Below, piece after piece: positions 34,727 to 43,275 of a stretch of 64,000 bases of DNA. The translations under genes were made by a program, and so were the position numbers. The notes below the pieces were generated by a model that saw only the letters and a list, made by a program, of their open reading frames with translations, did no database searches and was not told the DNA's origin. Each line of letters begins with the position of its first letter. Position 1 is the first letter of the stretch. Source of the stretch: Streptomyces sp. NBRC 110035 (GTDB lineage: Bacteria; Actinomycetota; Actinomycetes; Streptomycetales; Streptomycetaceae); contig NZ_BBNN01000019.1 in assembly GCF_000829695.1 (NCBI RefSeq), forward strand, positions 52,370 through 116,369, read 5' to 3'.

Positions 34727-35059
34727 GTGTTCCTCCGCGGAAGGCGCCCCGGGGCCGGTCCCCGGTCGATCGGCGAGAAAGCGCCTCCCAGGAAGACCCT
34801 CAGTTGCCCTGTCCCGGCGCGCATTTCGGCGATGGTCCGTCCCGGTGAGGCGATGGTCCGCCCACCTCCGTGGTTTCGGATATCACCGCAGGTCACTGAC
34901 CGTCAGAGGATCTTCGTTCGGCGGCACCCCGGATGGCTCACCGATCACCGCGCGGCCACCCGTTCGCCTCTTCCCCGTCGCCGGTTCCCTGCGCCGCCTC
35001 TAGCGTTTCTGCCATGCGCGACTGATACGGCGACGGCCGTGTCGAGAGGGGAAAAGCGA
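34727..35059. other. 333-bp divergent promoter region (secreted protein / sortase)
   Basis: No gene is supported. The region carries the second copy of the two-box element (34958-35009) toward the sortase. No equivalent was found reading toward the secreted protein gene. Confidence 0.4.
34958..35009 (+). promoter_or_regulatory. Two-box upstream element, copy 2
   Basis: ACCCGTTCGC (34958-34967) and CTAGCGTTTC (35000-35009), again 42 nt apart, lie 51 nt before the sortase start. The sequence between the boxes differs from copy 1, so this is not a simple duplication. Confidence 0.6.
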
Positions 35060-35728
35060 ATGTCTGCTTTCGAACCGGCCGAATTCGAAGAGGAGGCGCG
35101 GCGGAAAAAGCGTGCTCCGTGGGGCGTGATAGCGCTGGTCCTGCTCACCGGTCTCGCGCTCATCCGCAACGGTTCGGGGGAGTTCGACGAGGGACCGCCG
35201 CAACCCGCCGGTGCCGCCGCCACGGACAGCCGGGTGCCCGGCGCCTCCACGGCCCCGGCGATGCGGCCGCTGCCGTACTCGGTTCCGGGACAGGTCCGGA
35301 TTCCTGCGATCCAGGTGGACGCGCCGGTGATGGCGGTGGGGCTGGACGCGGAGGGGTGGGTGGACGCGCCGCCGCCCGAGGACCCCAATCTGGCGGGCTG
35401 GTTCACCGGTGGGGTCACTCCCGGCGAGAAGGGCACGGCGGTCGTGGTCGGCCACGTCGACAACCATCTGGGCCCGGCCGTCTTCTACGGGCTCGGGGCC
35501 CTGAAGAAGGGCAACCGCGTCGAGATCGAGCGCAAGGACGGAAAGACCGCGGTGTTCGAGATCTACGGCATCGAGGTCTTCGCGAAGAACGACTTCCCCG
35601 GTGACCGGGTCTACAACTCGAAGGGCGCGGCGGAACTGCGGGTCATCACCTGCGGCGGTGGTTTCACCCAGCAGGACGGTTACGACGGGAACGTCGTCGT
35701 CTTCGCCCGCCTCGCCGGGGTCCGCTGA
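35060..35728 (+). CDS. Class F sortase
   Basis: The 222-residue membrane-anchored transpeptidase has a basic N-terminus and one helix (about 20-36, PWGVIALVLLTGLALI), then the extracellular sortase beta-barrel. Catalytic residues can be placed at His132 (VVVGHVDN), Cys198 (RVITCGGGF) and Arg217 (VVFARLAG). Class F enzymes of actinomycetes lack well-known substrates and often sit alone, as here, near exported proteins. ATG 35060 is preceded by GAGAGGGG. The two-box element upstream is shared with the secreted protein gene at 33579. No LPXTG-type protein is encoded in the neighbourhood. Confidence 0.93.
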   Translation: MSAFEPAEFEEEARRKKRAPWGVIALVLLTGLALIRNGSGEFDEGPPQPAGAAATDSRVPGASTAPAMRPLPYSVPGQVRIPAIQVDAPVMAVGLDAEGWVDAPPPEDPNLAGWFTGGVTPGEKGTAVVVGHVDNHLGPAVFYGLGALKKGNRVEIERKDGKTAVFEIYGIEVFAKNDFPGDRVYNSKGAAELRVITCGGGFTQQDGYDGNVVVFARLAGVR

Positions 35729-35729
35729 G

Positions 35730-35749
35730 CGGCCGGCCCCCTCCGGCCG
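35730..35749. terminator. Hairpin between sortase and deacetylase genes
   Basis: CGGCCGG (35730-35736) pairs with CCGGCCG (35743-35749) across six bases, immediately after the sortase stop and 34 nt before the stop of the convergent gene. Confidence 0.5.
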
Positions 35750-35783
35750 GGCGGACGGGACCGACCGGAGGGACGGTACGCGC

Positions 35784-36623
35784 TCAGACGTACTGCCGGC
35801 GGGGCACCGTCACCCGGTAGCCGGAGTCGAGCAGTTCGGGCAGATAGGCGCGCAGGGCCCGCACGCTCTGGGAGCGGTCGCCCCCGGCGTCGTGCGAGAG
35901 CACCACGACGCCGGGGGCGGCGCCGTTCTCCACCCGGTCGACGATGGTGCGGGTGCCGGGGCTGGTCCAGTCGAGGGTGTCGACGGTCCAGGCGAGCGGT
36001 TCCATACCCAGTTCTGCGCCGAGTTGGAAGGTGGCGCGGTTCCAGGCTCCGTAGGGCGCGCGGAACCAGTGGGGTCGCTCGCCGTACCCCTCCTCGATGA
36101 TGTCGCTGGTGCGTTCCATCTCGAAGCGGATCCTGCCGCGGGTCAGCCGGGTGAGCAGGGGGTGGGACCAGGTGTGGTTGCCGACGACGTGTCCCTCGTC
36201 GGCCATGCGGGCGAGCAGGTCCTTGTGGGGGGAGACCATTTCCCCGCACACGAAGAACATCGCGCGGACGTCGTACGCGGCGAGCGTGTCGAGGATGTCC
36301 GGGGTGTAGCGGGGGTCGGGCCCGTCGTCGAAGGTCAGCACCATGGTGCTGCCCCGTCCGGACACGCGCAGCAGCGGTGCGCTCCGCACCTGCGTTCTGC
36401 CGAGCAGGGCCTGGTGCGAGCCGTGGCCGGTGAGGGGTCTGAGCCGGTACGCGGAGGGCTTGAGCGGACGGCCTGCGGCCTGGGCTCCGGCGGCGGGCGT
36501 GGCGGGACGTGCCGCGTCGGTGCCGGAACCCGTCATGAGGAGTCCGGCCGCGCCGGCCGCCCCCACGACGGCGGCGCCGGTGAACAGGGCCCGGCGCCGC
36601 GTGAGCATCTGATCCTTCTGCAT
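35784..36623 (-). CDS. Tat-exported polysaccharide deacetylase (NodB/CE4)
   Basis: This 279-residue protein has a twin-arginine signal (MLTRRRALFTGAAVVG, cleavage about 38) and a CE4 domain (about 85-275). Metal and catalytic motifs are all present: TFDDGPDP (motif 1), HTWSHP (motif 2), FRAPYGAW (motif 3), DTLDWTSPG (motif 4) and VVVLSHDAGG (motif 5). It should remove N-acetyl groups from peptidoglycan or chitin-like glycans outside the cell. ATG 36623 is used; ATG 36608 (MLTRRR) is an alternative. It is convergent with the sortase gene. Confidence 0.93.
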   Translation of the reverse strand: MQKDQMLTRRRALFTGAAVVGAAGAAGLLMTGSGTDAARPATPAAGAQAAGRPLKPSAYRLRPLTGHGSHQALLGRTQVRSAPLLRVSGRGSTMVLTFDDGPDPRYTPDILDTLAAYDVRAMFFVCGEMVSPHKDLLARMADEGHVVGNHTWSHPLLTRLTRGRIRFEMERTSDIIEEGYGERPHWFRAPYGAWNRATFQLGAELGMEPLAWTVDTLDWTSPGTRTIVDRVENGAAPGVVVLSHDAGGDRSQSVRALRAYLPELLDSGYRVTVPRRQYV

Positions 36624-36719
36624 GACTCATCAGTCGCCCGCCCGGTGGCGGGTGGATCTCCGCAGCACCGGTACGGCGGGGCCTTTCCACCCGCCCGGCC
36701 CAGTACCGCCGCCGTACGG

Positions 36720-37200
36720 GTGTCCGACAGCCTCGGCGCCGCGACGGGGAAGCGCTCGACGCGGTTCGAACGGGGTACGGACGGCCCGAAGGTGATCGTG
36801 GTCGAAGTGGACGGCTCCGGTTCCTCCCTCCGGGCGGCGGCCTACGCCTCCGGCACGGCCCGGCGTCAGCACGCTCTGCCCGCCGTCGTGTACGCGCAGC
36901 CGGCGGCGGGCGCGGCGCTCGGGGCGCCGGTGGCGGAGGCGACCGGCGGGATCGCCGAGGACCTGGTGAGGCAGGTCGGGGAGGCGTCCGAGCGGGCGCG
37001 GGGGGTTCGACTTCCGCTGGGAGTTCCACACGTTCCGCGGCGAGCCGTACAACGACATGGTGAAGGCCGCGGGCGGAGCGGCCCTCGTCGCCCCTGAGGC
37101 GGCCGGGGTGACACCGCGGTCCCGCGCGGCCGGGGCCCGGACGGCCGGATTCCGGCGGTCGGTGCTCCCGGGACCGCCGGGCGGCGCCCGCGGCGAGGAC
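36720..37200 (+). pseudogene. Universal stress protein (UspA-type), frameshifted
   Basis: From GTG 36720 the frame gives PKVIVVEVDGSGSSLRAAAY, RRQHALPAVVYAQPA and AEDLVRQVGEASERARG, a recognisable UspA first half. At the G run near 37003-37008 the frame is lost; the homologous sequence resumes in the next frame as GFDFRWEFHTFRGEPYNDMV and KAAGGAAL. After about 37100 the expected nucleotide-binding loop (G-x2-G-x9-GS) cannot be found in any frame. So at least one frameshift plus a degraded 3' half are present. Original function would be stress adaptation. The next gene, the ECF sigma factor, starts 146 bp further on. Confidence 0.7.
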
Positions 37201-37345
37201 GACGGTGACCGCCTTCGGGCCGTCCGGCGTGCGGGAACGGTCGCCAGGACCGTTCGTCGAACCGTTCGTCGACGCGATCGACCGTCCGCCGCACGCCGTT
37301 GTGCGCTCTCTGTCCCCGGCGGGCGCCGTACGTTGCCATACCGCC

Positions 37346-37891
37346 ATGACGGCCGGAATGACACTCATGAACGGGACAACCGCCGAACACGAACTCGCCG
37401 CCCTGCAACGCGAGCACGGCCGGCCCCTCTTCGCGCTGCTGCTCCGGCTCTGCGACGGGGACCGGCAGCGCGCCGAGGACCTCGTCCAGGAGACGCTGGT
37501 ACGCGCCTGGCAGCATCCCGAGGCGCTGCGCGCCGACGACTTCGAGTCCGTACGGCCCTGGCTGATGACCGTGGGCCGGCGGCTCGCCATCGACGCGCGG
37601 CGGGCCCGGCAGGCCCGGCCGCCCGAGGTCGGCGACGCGGTGCTGGAGAACGCGCGGGTGATCTCCGACCACGCCGAACGGGCCGCGGCGGCGCTCGACG
37701 TCCGCCAGGCTGTGAAGACTCTCACTCCGGAGCACCGTGAAGTCCTGGTGCTCGTGTACTTCCAGGGGGCGAGTGTGGCGGAGGCCGCGGCGGCCCTGGG
37801 GATACCGCCCGGTACCGTGAAGTCCCGCGCGTACTACGCGCTGCGCGCCCTGCGCCGGGTGCTTCCCGGATACGCTGCCGACCTGCGGTGA
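37346..37891 (+). CDS. ECF-type RNA polymerase sigma factor
   Basis: This is a 181-residue sigma-70 family protein of group 4. Region 2 lies at about 20-85 (LFALLLRLCDGDRQRAEDLV, ETLVRAWQHPEAL), region 4 at about 120-175 (LTPEHREVLVLVYFQGASVA, GIPPGTVKSRAYYALRAL). Starts at 37346, 37358 and 37367 are all in frame, and none has a strong ribosome site; the first is listed. A zinc-binding anti-sigma gene lies 820 bp downstream on the same strand with one unknown gene between, so that protein is the likely partner. The match resembles SigK/SigL-type oxidative or envelope-stress factors, but the target promoter is unknown. Confidence 0.9.
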   Translation: MTAGMTLMNGTTAEHELAALQREHGRPLFALLLRLCDGDRQRAEDLVQETLVRAWQHPEALRADDFESVRPWLMTVGRRLAIDARRARQARPPEVGDAVLENARVISDHAERAAAALDVRQAVKTLTPEHREVLVLVYFQGASVAEAAAALGIPPGTVKSRAYYALRALRRVLPGYAADLR

Positions 37892-38027
37892 AACCGGCGG
37901 CCGGGTCAAACCTCCGTAAAGTGCCTTGCCGACCACCCCCGTCGGGTAATCGGCTGTCCTCATCCGTGCTGCGGACCGGGGGCCCGTGTTCGGGCGACGC
38001 GCACGTACCGGAGGAGGGCTGGAAGGG

Positions 38028-38558
38028 ATGCCGCGCAGAGGTCAAGAGAGCACCGACGGCACGGGCGACGGCGAACTGGCCGTCCCCATGGCCTGGTTGT
38101 ACGCCGAGTACATCGCCGACGAACTGCTGCGCAGCGGCGATCTGATGCCGCCGACGTCCTTCGAGTTCCGGGCCGGACGGGAGGCGCTGGCGCTGACCGT
38201 CTTCCTGTCCGACACCGACGGCGAGCTCTCCGGCATCCGGGTGATCACCCGGCTGGAGACCTGGCTGTCGCTGACCGCGTACGACCAGCCGTGGCAGGAG
38301 TGGGTGGGGGAACGCCTGGCAGACCTGACCGCGGAAGCCGCCACCGCGACCGCCGCCGTCCGGGCCCCGGTGGATCCCGACCTGGAGCTCGCCCGGTCGG
38401 CCTGGCGGTGGCTGCGGGAGACGGAGCTGCTGGCACCCGATCTGAACGCGGTGCCGGGCGGCCTCGCGGGGGCCGGGGAGGACGAGGGGCCGAAGGTGTG
38501 GACGCCCGCGTGGCAGCTCGGGCTGCCGCTCGGGCACCTCGCCATCCACCTTTTTTAG
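38028..38558 (+). CDS. Conserved-looking hypothetical protein between sigma and anti-sigma genes
   Basis: The 176-residue soluble protein has no family I can name. It contains an acidic, helix-rich sequence (VPMAWLYAEYIADELLRSGD, WVGERLADLTAEAATATAAV), the beta-rich segment FEFRAGREALALTVFLSDTD, and a C-terminus rich in Trp and Leu (VWTPAWQLGLPLGHLAIHLF). No signal or membrane helix. ATG 38028 follows GGAGGAGGGCTGGAAGGG. The stop codon is in the unusual T-rich sequence CCTTTTTTAGTTTT, so a terminator may overlap the end. Position suggests a role with the sigma/anti-sigma pair. That is inference only. Confidence 0.7.
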   Translation: MPRRGQESTDGTGDGELAVPMAWLYAEYIADELLRSGDLMPPTSFEFRAGREALALTVFLSDTDGELSGIRVITRLETWLSLTAYDQPWQEWVGERLADLTAEAATATAAVRAPVDPDLELARSAWRWLRETELLAPDLNAVPGGLAGAGEDEGPKVWTPAWQLGLPLGHLAIHLF

Positions 38559-38709
38559 TTTTCCGCCGAGTCGGACCAATCCGCGGGCCGGAGGGCTCCG
38601 AACCCTTTGGTTACGATTCGGCATGCGGCTTGAGTGAATCGACTGCCTGGTACGTACCGGTGGGAGCAAGGAGTAACCCCACCCACACCCAACGGCACGA
38701 GGATTCGGC

Positions 38710-39366
38710 ATGAGGTCCCTGGAAAGGCATCGCGACGTCGGCGCGTACGCGCTCGGCGTGCTGGACGAGGCGGAGGCCTTCCGCTTCGAGGACCACCTCA
38801 TGGAGTGCCCCAGCTGCGCTGCACAGGTGACCGAATTCGGTGCGACGACACGGCAGTTGATGCTGTATCGGCGCTCCACCCCGCCGCTGACGCACCCGAT
38901 GCCCAGGCCGGGCCCGCGGATGCTGGACCGGCTGCTGTCCGAGGTGGCGGTCCGCAACCGGGCGGTGCGCCGTCGGCTGCTGTTCGCACTGGCCGCCTCG
39001 GTGGTGCTCGCGACCACCGCGCCGGCGCTCGCCGTGCTGTCGTCGGGCGGCGGCGGGCGGGCGCCCGCGAGCATCGTGGCGACCGATGAGCGGTCCGGGG
39101 TGTGGGCGGAGATCACGACGGCGGACGAGGACTGGGGCAGCCGGCTGCAGCTGAAGGTCAAGGACGGCGCGGGGCCCCGGGTCTGCCGGCTGGTGGTGGT
39201 GGGCCGGGACGGCTCCGAGGAGACGGTGACCAGTTGGAGCGTGCCCCGTCACGACGCCCGCCCCAACACCATGACGGGCGGCTCCACCCTGCACACCGGG
39301 CAGGTCGACCGCTACGAGCTGCGCTCCTCCGACGGCGAGCACCTGGTGACGCTGAAGCCCGGGTGA
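38710..39366 (+). CDS. Zinc-binding anti-sigma factor (ZAS/zf-HC2 type)
   Basis: The 218-residue membrane protein has an N-terminal zinc anti-sigma domain (1-50): HRDVGAYALGVLDEAEAFRF followed by the H-x3-C-x2-C motif DHLMECPSCAA. A single membrane helix (about 95-118, LLFALAASVVLATTAPALAVL) leads to an extracytoplasmic C-terminal domain (about 130-218), like the anti-sigma K group. It is expected to hold an ECF sigma, most likely that at 37346, at the membrane until a signal releases it. ATG 38710 follows GAGGATTCGGC. Confidence 0.9.
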   Translation: MRSLERHRDVGAYALGVLDEAEAFRFEDHLMECPSCAAQVTEFGATTRQLMLYRRSTPPLTHPMPRPGPRMLDRLLSEVAVRNRAVRRRLLFALAASVVLATTAPALAVLSSGGGGRAPASIVATDERSGVWAEITTADEDWGSRLQLKVKDGAGPRVCRLVVVGRDGSEETVTSWSVPRHDARPNTMTGGSTLHTGQVDRYELRSSDGEHLVTLKPG

Positions 39367-39587
39367 CACCGGGAGGAATCCCCGGAACCCCCGCGGTCAC
39401 CGGCCCCGGCACGGACCGGACGCGATCTCGCGGACGGTGTCGCCGCGCACCGGGCACGCCCCGCCGGCGCTGCCGTGGCCCCTCGGTCCGCTCTTCTTCG
39501 CGGTCCCCGGCCGTCCGGCGGGGGTGGCCCGCAGCGCCTGGGCCCCGGGACGCTCCGGCATCCCTCCGGGGTGCCGCCCCGGACCGG

Positions 39588-41747
39588 TCAGCGGGAGCCG
39601 CGTCCCGTGCCGTCGGCGTCGGCGGCGCGGGCACCGTCACCGGGGTCGTGGTCGGAGGTCCTGGTCACCGAGAACTCGCACCACACGCATTTGCCTCCGC
39701 CGCGTGCCTCCACGCCCCACTCGTCCGCGAGCGTCTCGACCAGGAGCAGGCCCCGTCCCGAGACGCCCGACTCCCCCGCCTCGCGGCGGCGCGGCAGGGC
39801 GCTGGAGGAGTCGGCCACCTCCACGCGCAGCCGCCGCTCACCGCCGGTGAGCACCCGGAGGGTGACGACGGCGGCCCCCTCGGTGTGCATCAGGGCGTTG
39901 GTGATCAGCTCGTCGGCGGCCAGTTCGATCTCGTCGGCGCGGTTCCCGGTGCCCCAGGCACCGACCCCGGCGCGGACCATGCGCCGGGCCTCGACGAGGG
40001 CCTCGGGATCACCGGGGGCCACGTGCTGCTGCAGCCGGCCTCCCGCACGCGGGCTGTCCGGCGGGCGGCGGCGCAGCAGGAGGAGGGCCACGTCGTCGTC
40101 CACGCCGCGCTCCTCGGCCACGTCGATGAGCCGGTCGGCCAGCTCGCGTACGTCGTCGGGGCCGGTGGTGACGAGCGCGGAGAGGGTCCTGATGCCGTCG
40201 TCGAGGTCGGCGCCGGGCTGCTCGACCAGGCCGTCGGTGCACAGCAGCAGCACGTTGCCGGGGTCCAGTTCCATCGTCCCGACCGGGTACTCCAGCCGGT
40301 CGAACTCGGCGGACAGGCCGAGCGGCAGCCCGCCCGGCACGTTGACGCGGTGGCAGACGCCGTCGGCACGCCGGACGAGCGGGTCGATGTGGCCGGCCCG
40401 GACCACCTGGAGGACACCGGTGGACAGGTCGGCCTCGGCGTACAGGCAGGTCGCGGAGCGGTCGGTGTCGAGTTCGTGCAGGAAGACGGAGGCGCGGGCC
40501 ATCACGGTGGCCGGCGGGTGCCCTTCGGCGGCGTAGGCCCGGAGCACGATACGCAGCTGGCCCATGACGGAGGCGGCGTGGGTGTCGTGGCCCTGGACGT
40601 CGCCGATCACGGCGCCGACCCGGCCCCCGGGCAGCGGGATCAGGTCGTACCAGTCGCCGCCGATGTCCCGGCCGAGGCCGCCGCCGATGCTGGCCGCGCG
40701 GTAGCGGACGGCGACGTCGGCGCCGGGCACGCTGGGGATGGTGCGGGGCAGCATGGCCTGCTGGAGTCCCTGCGCGAGGTCCATCTCCTGCTCGTAGAAC
40801 ATGGCCCGCTGCATGCTCTGGGCGATGCTGCTGCACAGGGCGACGAGGATGTTGCGTTCCTCGGGGGTGAAGCCGCGCCGGTCGTTGTAGAGCAGGCCCA
40901 TGGCGCCGATGGGGCGGGTCTGGACGATGAGCGGCAGGTAGGCCGCCGAGGTGATGTGCAGGTCGGTGAGGTGCGGCCACAGCACCGGGTAGCGTTCGGC
41001 GAACTCCTCCGGCGACTCGATGAAGCGCGGGCTCAGGGTCCGTACGGCCTCGCTCATCGGGTACTGCTCGTCGATCCGGGTGATGCGGGTGCCCGGGACG
41101 AAGCTGCCGGCGGGCCCTTCGGCGACCAGCCGGATCCGGCCGGCCTCGACCAGGCCCATGACGAGGCTGGTGGCGCCCAGATGGGTGAGGCCGTGGGTGT
41201 CCTTGACGACGTCGATGACGTCCTGCACGGTGCGGGCGTGCGCGAGGGCGGCCGTGGTGAGCTGGACGATGTTGGTCTGCCGGCGCAGGGCGCTCTCCTG
41301 GGAGGCCCGTTGCCCTCCGGCCTCGCTTCTGGCCTCGTCGTCGCCGAGCTCCTCCGTGGCGTCCCGGACGATGCCGAGGATGTGGCGGGGCCGTCCGGTC
41401 GCGTCCCGGCCGATGTAGCCACGGACGTGGGTCCAGGACAGGGTGCCGTCGCGGCGGCGGACCCGGAAGTAGACGCCGCAGTTCTCGCTTCCGTCCTTCA
41501 GTGCCTGGGAGACGGCGGTGTCCAGGCGCACGGCCTCGGCGGGCGGGATCCGGGTCGCCAGCACGTCGGGGGCGTTGGATTCGCCGGGGCGCAGGTCGAA
41601 GAGGTCACGGGCCTGGGCGTCCATCAGCATCACCCGGGTGTCCAGGTCCCAGTCGAACCTGCCCATGTGGTTGAGCGCCAGGATCGGATCCGGGTCGTCC
41701 GGCCAGTCCTCCGGGAGTGACAGGGCGCTCGCTCCCCGATCAGCCAT
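39588..41747 (-). CDS. SpoIIE-type PP2C phosphatase with PAS, GAF and HATPase domains
   Basis: The 719-residue signalling protein has, in order, PAS (about 20-140: GRFDWDLDTRVMLMDAQARD; RRRDGTLSWTHVRGYIGRD), GAF (about 160-320), PP2C/SpoIIE phosphatase (about 335-545: metal residues in GRDIGGDWYDLIPL and VIGDVQGHDTHAA, then LLLCTDGLVEQPG) and a serine-kinase-type HATPase (about 590-700: AADELITNALMHTEGA; GRGLLLVETLADEWG). Such Streptomyces proteins act on anti-anti-sigma factors and thereby on sigma-B-like factors; the kinase domain may act as an anti-sigma module in the same chain. No anti-anti-sigma gene lies close by. ATG 41747. Confidence 0.93.
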   Translation of the reverse strand: MADRGASALSLPEDWPDDPDPILALNHMGRFDWDLDTRVMLMDAQARDLFDLRPGESNAPDVLATRIPPAEAVRLDTAVSQALKDGSENCGVYFRVRRRDGTLSWTHVRGYIGRDATGRPRHILGIVRDATEELGDDEARSEAGGQRASQESALRRQTNIVQLTTAALAHARTVQDVIDVVKDTHGLTHLGATSLVMGLVEAGRIRLVAEGPAGSFVPGTRITRIDEQYPMSEAVRTLSPRFIESPEEFAERYPVLWPHLTDLHITSAAYLPLIVQTRPIGAMGLLYNDRRGFTPEERNILVALCSSIAQSMQRAMFYEQEMDLAQGLQQAMLPRTIPSVPGADVAVRYRAASIGGGLGRDIGGDWYDLIPLPGGRVGAVIGDVQGHDTHAASVMGQLRIVLRAYAAEGHPPATVMARASVFLHELDTDRSATCLYAEADLSTGVLQVVRAGHIDPLVRRADGVCHRVNVPGGLPLGLSAEFDRLEYPVGTMELDPGNVLLLCTDGLVEQPGADLDDGIRTLSALVTTGPDDVRELADRLIDVAEERGVDDDVALLLLRRRPPDSPRAGGRLQQHVAPGDPEALVEARRMVRAGVGAWGTGNRADEIELAADELITNALMHTEGAAVVTLRVLTGGERRLRVEVADSSSALPRRREAGESGVSGRGLLLVETLADEWGVEARGGGKCVWCEFSVTRTSDHDPGDGARAADADGTGRGSR

Positions 41748-41838
41748 GGACCCACCTTGTCAGGATTCGCCCGATTCTTCGACCGGTGTGCCCCGGAGCC
41801 CGCGGGGCGGACAATGGGCGGGAAGGGAGCGCGCCCCT

Positions 41839-43275
41839 GTGGACTGGTTCACCGCGTCCGACTACTGGCTGAGCCGGCTGGTCTTCCAGCGGGCGCTGGC
41901 CGGGCTGTACCTGGTCGCCTTCCTGACGGCGGTGCTGCAGTTCCGTGCGCTGATCGGCGAGCGCGGGATGCTGCCGGTGCCCCGGTTCGTGGAGCGGACC
42001 CCGTTCGCGCGGGCGCCCGGTCTGTTCCAGGTGCGCTACTCGGACCGGTTCTTCGCGGGGTGCGCCTGGACGGGCTGTGCGGTGTCGGCGGCGCTCCTCG
42101 CGGGGGTGGACTCCTGGCTTCCGCTGGGGGCCGGGATGCTGCTGTGGCTGGTGCCGTGGGCGTTGTACCTGTCGATCGTCAACGTCGGGCAGACCTGGTA
42201 CGCCTTCGGCTGGGAGTCGCTGCTGCTCGAGGTCGGCTTCCTCGCGGTGTTCCTCGGCAACGACGAGGTGGCGCCGCCGGTGGTCGTCCTGTTCCTGCTG
42301 CGGTGGGTGCTGTTCCGGGTCGAGTTCGGCGCGGGGCTGATCAAGATGCGCGGCGACGCCTGCTGGCGCAGGCTCACCTGCCTGGACCATCACCATGAGA
42401 CCCAGCCGATGCCCGGGCCGCTGAGCTGGTTCTTCCACCATCTGCCGAAGCCGCTGCACCGACTCGAGGCGGCCGCGAACCATGTCACCCAGCTGGTCGT
42501 GCCGTTCCTGCTGTTCGCTCCGCAGCCGGTCGCCACGGCCGCCGCCGCGCTGATGGTCCTCACGCAGCTGTGGCTCGTACTGTCGGGCAACTTCTCCTGG
42601 CTGAACTGGATCACGATCGCGCTGGCCCTGTCGGCGGTCGCGTTCCCCGTGTCGGTGTTCCCCGCCGGCCCGCCGGACACGGCCGGCGCCCCGCTGTGGT
42701 ACGTGGTCGTCGTCCTGGCGGTGTCGGCGCTGCTGCTCGCCCTCGGCTACCACCCCGTGCGCAACGTGCTCTCCCGCCGCCAGGTGATGAACCGGTCCTT
42801 CGACCCGCTCCACCTGGTCAACAGCTACGGGGCGTTCGGCAGTGTCAGCCGGATCCGCTACGAGGTGGTGATCGAGGGCACCGCGGACGACAAACCCCGG
42901 AAGGACTCGGACTGGCGGGCGTACGAGTTCCGGGGCAAACCGGGTGATCCCCGGCGCTGGCCACGCCAGTTCGCGCCGTACCATCTGCGGCTCGACTGGA
43001 TGATGTGGTTCGCCGCGCTGTCGCCGTCCTACGCCGGGCCGTGGTTCGGCGCGCTGGTGGAACGGCTGCTGGAGGGGGACCGCGACACGCTGCGGCTGCT
43101 GCGCGGCTCCCCGTTCCCGCCGGACGCGCCGCCCCGGTACGTACGCGCCCGGCTGTTCCGCTACCGGTACACGACCTGGCGCGAGCTGCGGGAGACGGGG
43201 GCGTGCTGGGAGCGGACGCATGTGCGCGAGTATCTGCCGCCGACCCGGCTGACGGGGGCGGTTCACAGAGCGTAG
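41839..43275 (+). CDS. Lipase maturation factor (LMF1/2)-family membrane protein
   Basis: The 478-residue integral membrane protein has about seven or eight predicted helices (between residues 15 and 315), then a soluble C-terminal domain. Family marks include FGAGLIKMRGDACWRRLTCL (about 165-184), HHHETQPMPGPLSWFFHHLP, LVNSYGAFGSVSRIRYEVV and RFAPYHLRLDWMMWFAALSP-like sequence. Bacterial LMF-family roles are unknown; vertebrate LMF1 helps fold lipases. GTG 41839 follows GGAAGGGAG. Its 3' end overlaps the convergent amidohydrolase by 13 bp. Confidence 0.9.
   Translation: MDWFTASDYWLSRLVFQRALAGLYLVAFLTAVLQFRALIGERGMLPVPRFVERTPFARAPGLFQVRYSDRFFAGCAWTGCAVSAALLAGVDSWLPLGAGMLLWLVPWALYLSIVNVGQTWYAFGWESLLLEVGFLAVFLGNDEVAPPVVVLFLLRWVLFRVEFGAGLIKMRGDACWRRLTCLDHHHETQPMPGPLSWFFHHLPKPLHRLEAAANHVTQLVVPFLLFAPQPVATAAAALMVLTQLWLVLSGNFSWLNWITIALALSAVAFPVSVFPAGPPDTAGAPLWYVVVVLAVSALLLALGYHPVRNVLSRRQVMNRSFDPLHLVNSYGAFGSVSRIRYEVVIEGTADDKPRKDSDWRAYEFRGKPGDPRRWPRQFAPYHLRLDWMMWFAALSPSYAGPWFGALVERLLEGDRDTLRLLRGSPFPPDAPPRYVRARLFRYRYTTWRELRETGACWERTHVREYLPPTRLTGAVHRA

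Noticed and set aside
38513..38558. Intrinsic terminator at the T run after the unknown gene
   Set aside because: The only hairpin (GCAGC/GCTGC) is over 20 nt before the T run and inside coding sequence, so I did not call it; kept as a remark.
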